From the NCBI GenBank assembly GCA_018067265.1, contig JAGPUY010000408.1:1-5266 (forward strand): 5,266 bases of DNA, read 5' to 3'. The first letter of the stretch is position 1. The number at the start of each line of letters is the position of its first letter. The notes beneath the pieces were generated by a model. It saw only the letters and a program-made list of their open reading frames with translations, was not told the origin of the DNA and did not search any database. This DNA is from Oceanihabitans sp. (GTDB lineage Bacteria > Bacteroidota > Bacteroidia > Flavobacteriales > Flavobacteriaceae). A program made the position numbers and the translations under genes. Shown here piece by piece: positions 4,996 to 5,266 of this stretch.

Positions 4996-5025
4996 CAAAT
5001 ATAGAAAGTTTTATTAATAAAACAA
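4996..5025 (-). promoter_or_regulatory. Promoter of tRNA-Lys copy 1 (TTG-N19-TATATTTG)
   Basis: On the minus strand TTG (5025-5023) is followed after exactly 19 bp by TATATTTG (5003-4996), a full match to the Bacteroidota promoter consensus. The predicted start is about 4992, a leader of about 22 bases. The spacer with its flanking G/C is a perfect 16-bp palindrome, GTTTTATTAATAAAAC (5008-5023), also kept in the other copy. Confidence 0.88.
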
Positions 5026-5034
5026 TACTTTTTA

Positions 5035-5069
5035 GGAGGTAGTGCGTCTACCAATTCCGAAACATGCGG
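5035..5069 (-). pseudogene. Broken 5' fragment of a tRNA-Leu gene
   Basis: The minus-strand string CGGAATTGGTAGACGC (5059-5044) is identical to 16 bases of the D-arm region of the intact tRNA-Leu (2976-2961). Upstream bases CCGCATGTTT align with its acceptor strand GCGCACGTGG at 6 of 10 positions, and ACTACCT downstream resembles the 5' side of an anticodon stem. The remainder of the tRNA is missing; the promoter unit of tRNA-Lys copy 1 starts immediately after. With no complete fold it cannot be a working tRNA. Confidence 0.75.
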
Positions 5070-5092
5070 AAAATTAAAAAAGCGCAATACAT

Positions 5093-5125
5093 AAAAAAAA
5101 AGCTAAGCACTTGCTTAACTTTTTT
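5093..5125 (-). terminator. Terminator of the second tRNA-Lys gene
   Basis: On the minus strand AAGTTAAGC, loop AAGT, GCTTAGCTT forms nine pairs (one G-U), extended by four A-T pairs, and ends in a run of nine T (5101-5093). It starts three bases after the tRNA 3' end. The stem is near-identical to that of the hairpin at 3003-3028. Confidence 0.88.
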
Positions 5126-5127
5126 AG

Positions 5128-5200
5128 TGACCGGGCTGGGGCTCGAACCCAGGACCCTCTCCTTAAAAGGGAGATGCTCTACCAACTGAGCTACCAGGTC
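5128..5200 (-). tRNA. tRNA-Lys (anticodon UUU), copy 2
   Basis: All 73 bases are identical to copy 1 at 4897-4969, including anticodon UUU, the fully paired D, anticodon and T stems, and the U-C mismatch in the acceptor stem. Discriminator A is present and CCA is absent. The perfect identity, compared with the diverged flanks, suggests recent duplication with gene conversion or strong constraint. Confidence 0.95.
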
Positions 5201-5225
5201 ATTTTGGCTCGCTGTAACGAGGGTG

Positions 5226-5255
5226 CAAATATAGAAGGTTTTATTAATAAAACAA
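5226..5255 (-). promoter_or_regulatory. Promoter of tRNA-Lys copy 2 (TTG-N19-TATATTTG)
   Basis: On the minus strand TTG (5255-5253), 19 bp, then TATATTTG (5233-5226). The spacer differs from that of copy 1 by a single base and keeps the same palindrome. The predicted start is about 5222, a leader of about 21 bases. Confidence 0.88.
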
Positions 5256-5266
5256 TGCTTTTAATT

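Larger units (their letters stand above)
4897..5266. repeat. Duplicated promoter-plus-tRNA-Lys unit
   Basis: Unit one (4897-5033) and unit two (5128 to at least 5262) align through the tRNA, the short leader (CGCCGTAACGA versus CGCTGTAACGA), the -7 element, the spacer, the -33 TTG and the bases beyond it (CAATACTTTT versus CAATGCTTTT). The copies are 231 bp apart. The 94 bp between them hold the copy-2 terminator and the tRNA-Leu relic, which are not found beside copy 1. The right limit of unit two may lie beyond the window. Confidence 0.85.

Noticed and set aside
4897..5200. Closely spaced repeats as a CRISPR array or phage attachment site
   Set aside because: The repeats are two complete tRNA genes with promoters; there are only two units, and no integrase or mobile gene is in the window.

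Overview
This window looks like chromosome from a low-GC member of the Bacteroidota, most likely a marine-type Flavobacteriaceae. The evidence is AT-rich coding and intergenic DNA, starts without Shine-Dalgarno sequences, promoters of the Bacteroidota type (TTG, 19 bp, TAnnTTTG), a lipoprotein signal followed by an acidic S-D-D-D stretch, and tRNA genes without an encoded CCA. The species is an inference.

Left half, plus strand (1-2861): the C-terminal end of a mitochondrial-type aconitase runs in from the left edge and ends at a strong GNRA-loop terminator. Next comes a Crp/Fnr-family regulator. Directly after its stop codon lies a perfect 16-bp palindrome, TGTTA-N6-TAACA, with the geometry of a Crp operator. 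It sits at about -40.5 relative to the start predicted from a perfect TAnnTTTG element, in front of a surface-type lipoprotein gene made of two copies of an RskA-C-like domain. I read this as a regulator and the neighbouring gene it probably activates. A strong terminator then abuts the start of a membrane-anchored TlpA-like thioredoxin.

Middle and right, minus strand (2903-4384): a tRNA-Leu(GAG) gene has a terminator-like hairpin in its predicted leader. Further upstream is a two-gene unit in which a transglutaminase-like protein overlaps a TetR regulator by one base (TAATG). A gap of about 450 bp (4385-4836) follows with no supported gene. It holds an imperfect dyad, a short direct/inverted repeat cluster, a long hairpin and a 42-codon open stretch of doubtful meaning.

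Right end (4837-5266): two identical tRNA-Lys(UUU) genes each have their own terminator and near-perfect promoter, and arose by duplication of a promoter-plus-tRNA unit. Between them lies a broken 5' piece of a tRNA-Leu gene. Together with similar hairpins here and at the intact tRNA-Leu locus, this suggests the two tRNA loci share ancestry and were rearranged. Nothing here amounts to a clear new multi-gene system. The best leads are the Crp/Fnr-palindrome-lipoprotein circuit, the TetR/transglutaminase pair and the tRNA relic.
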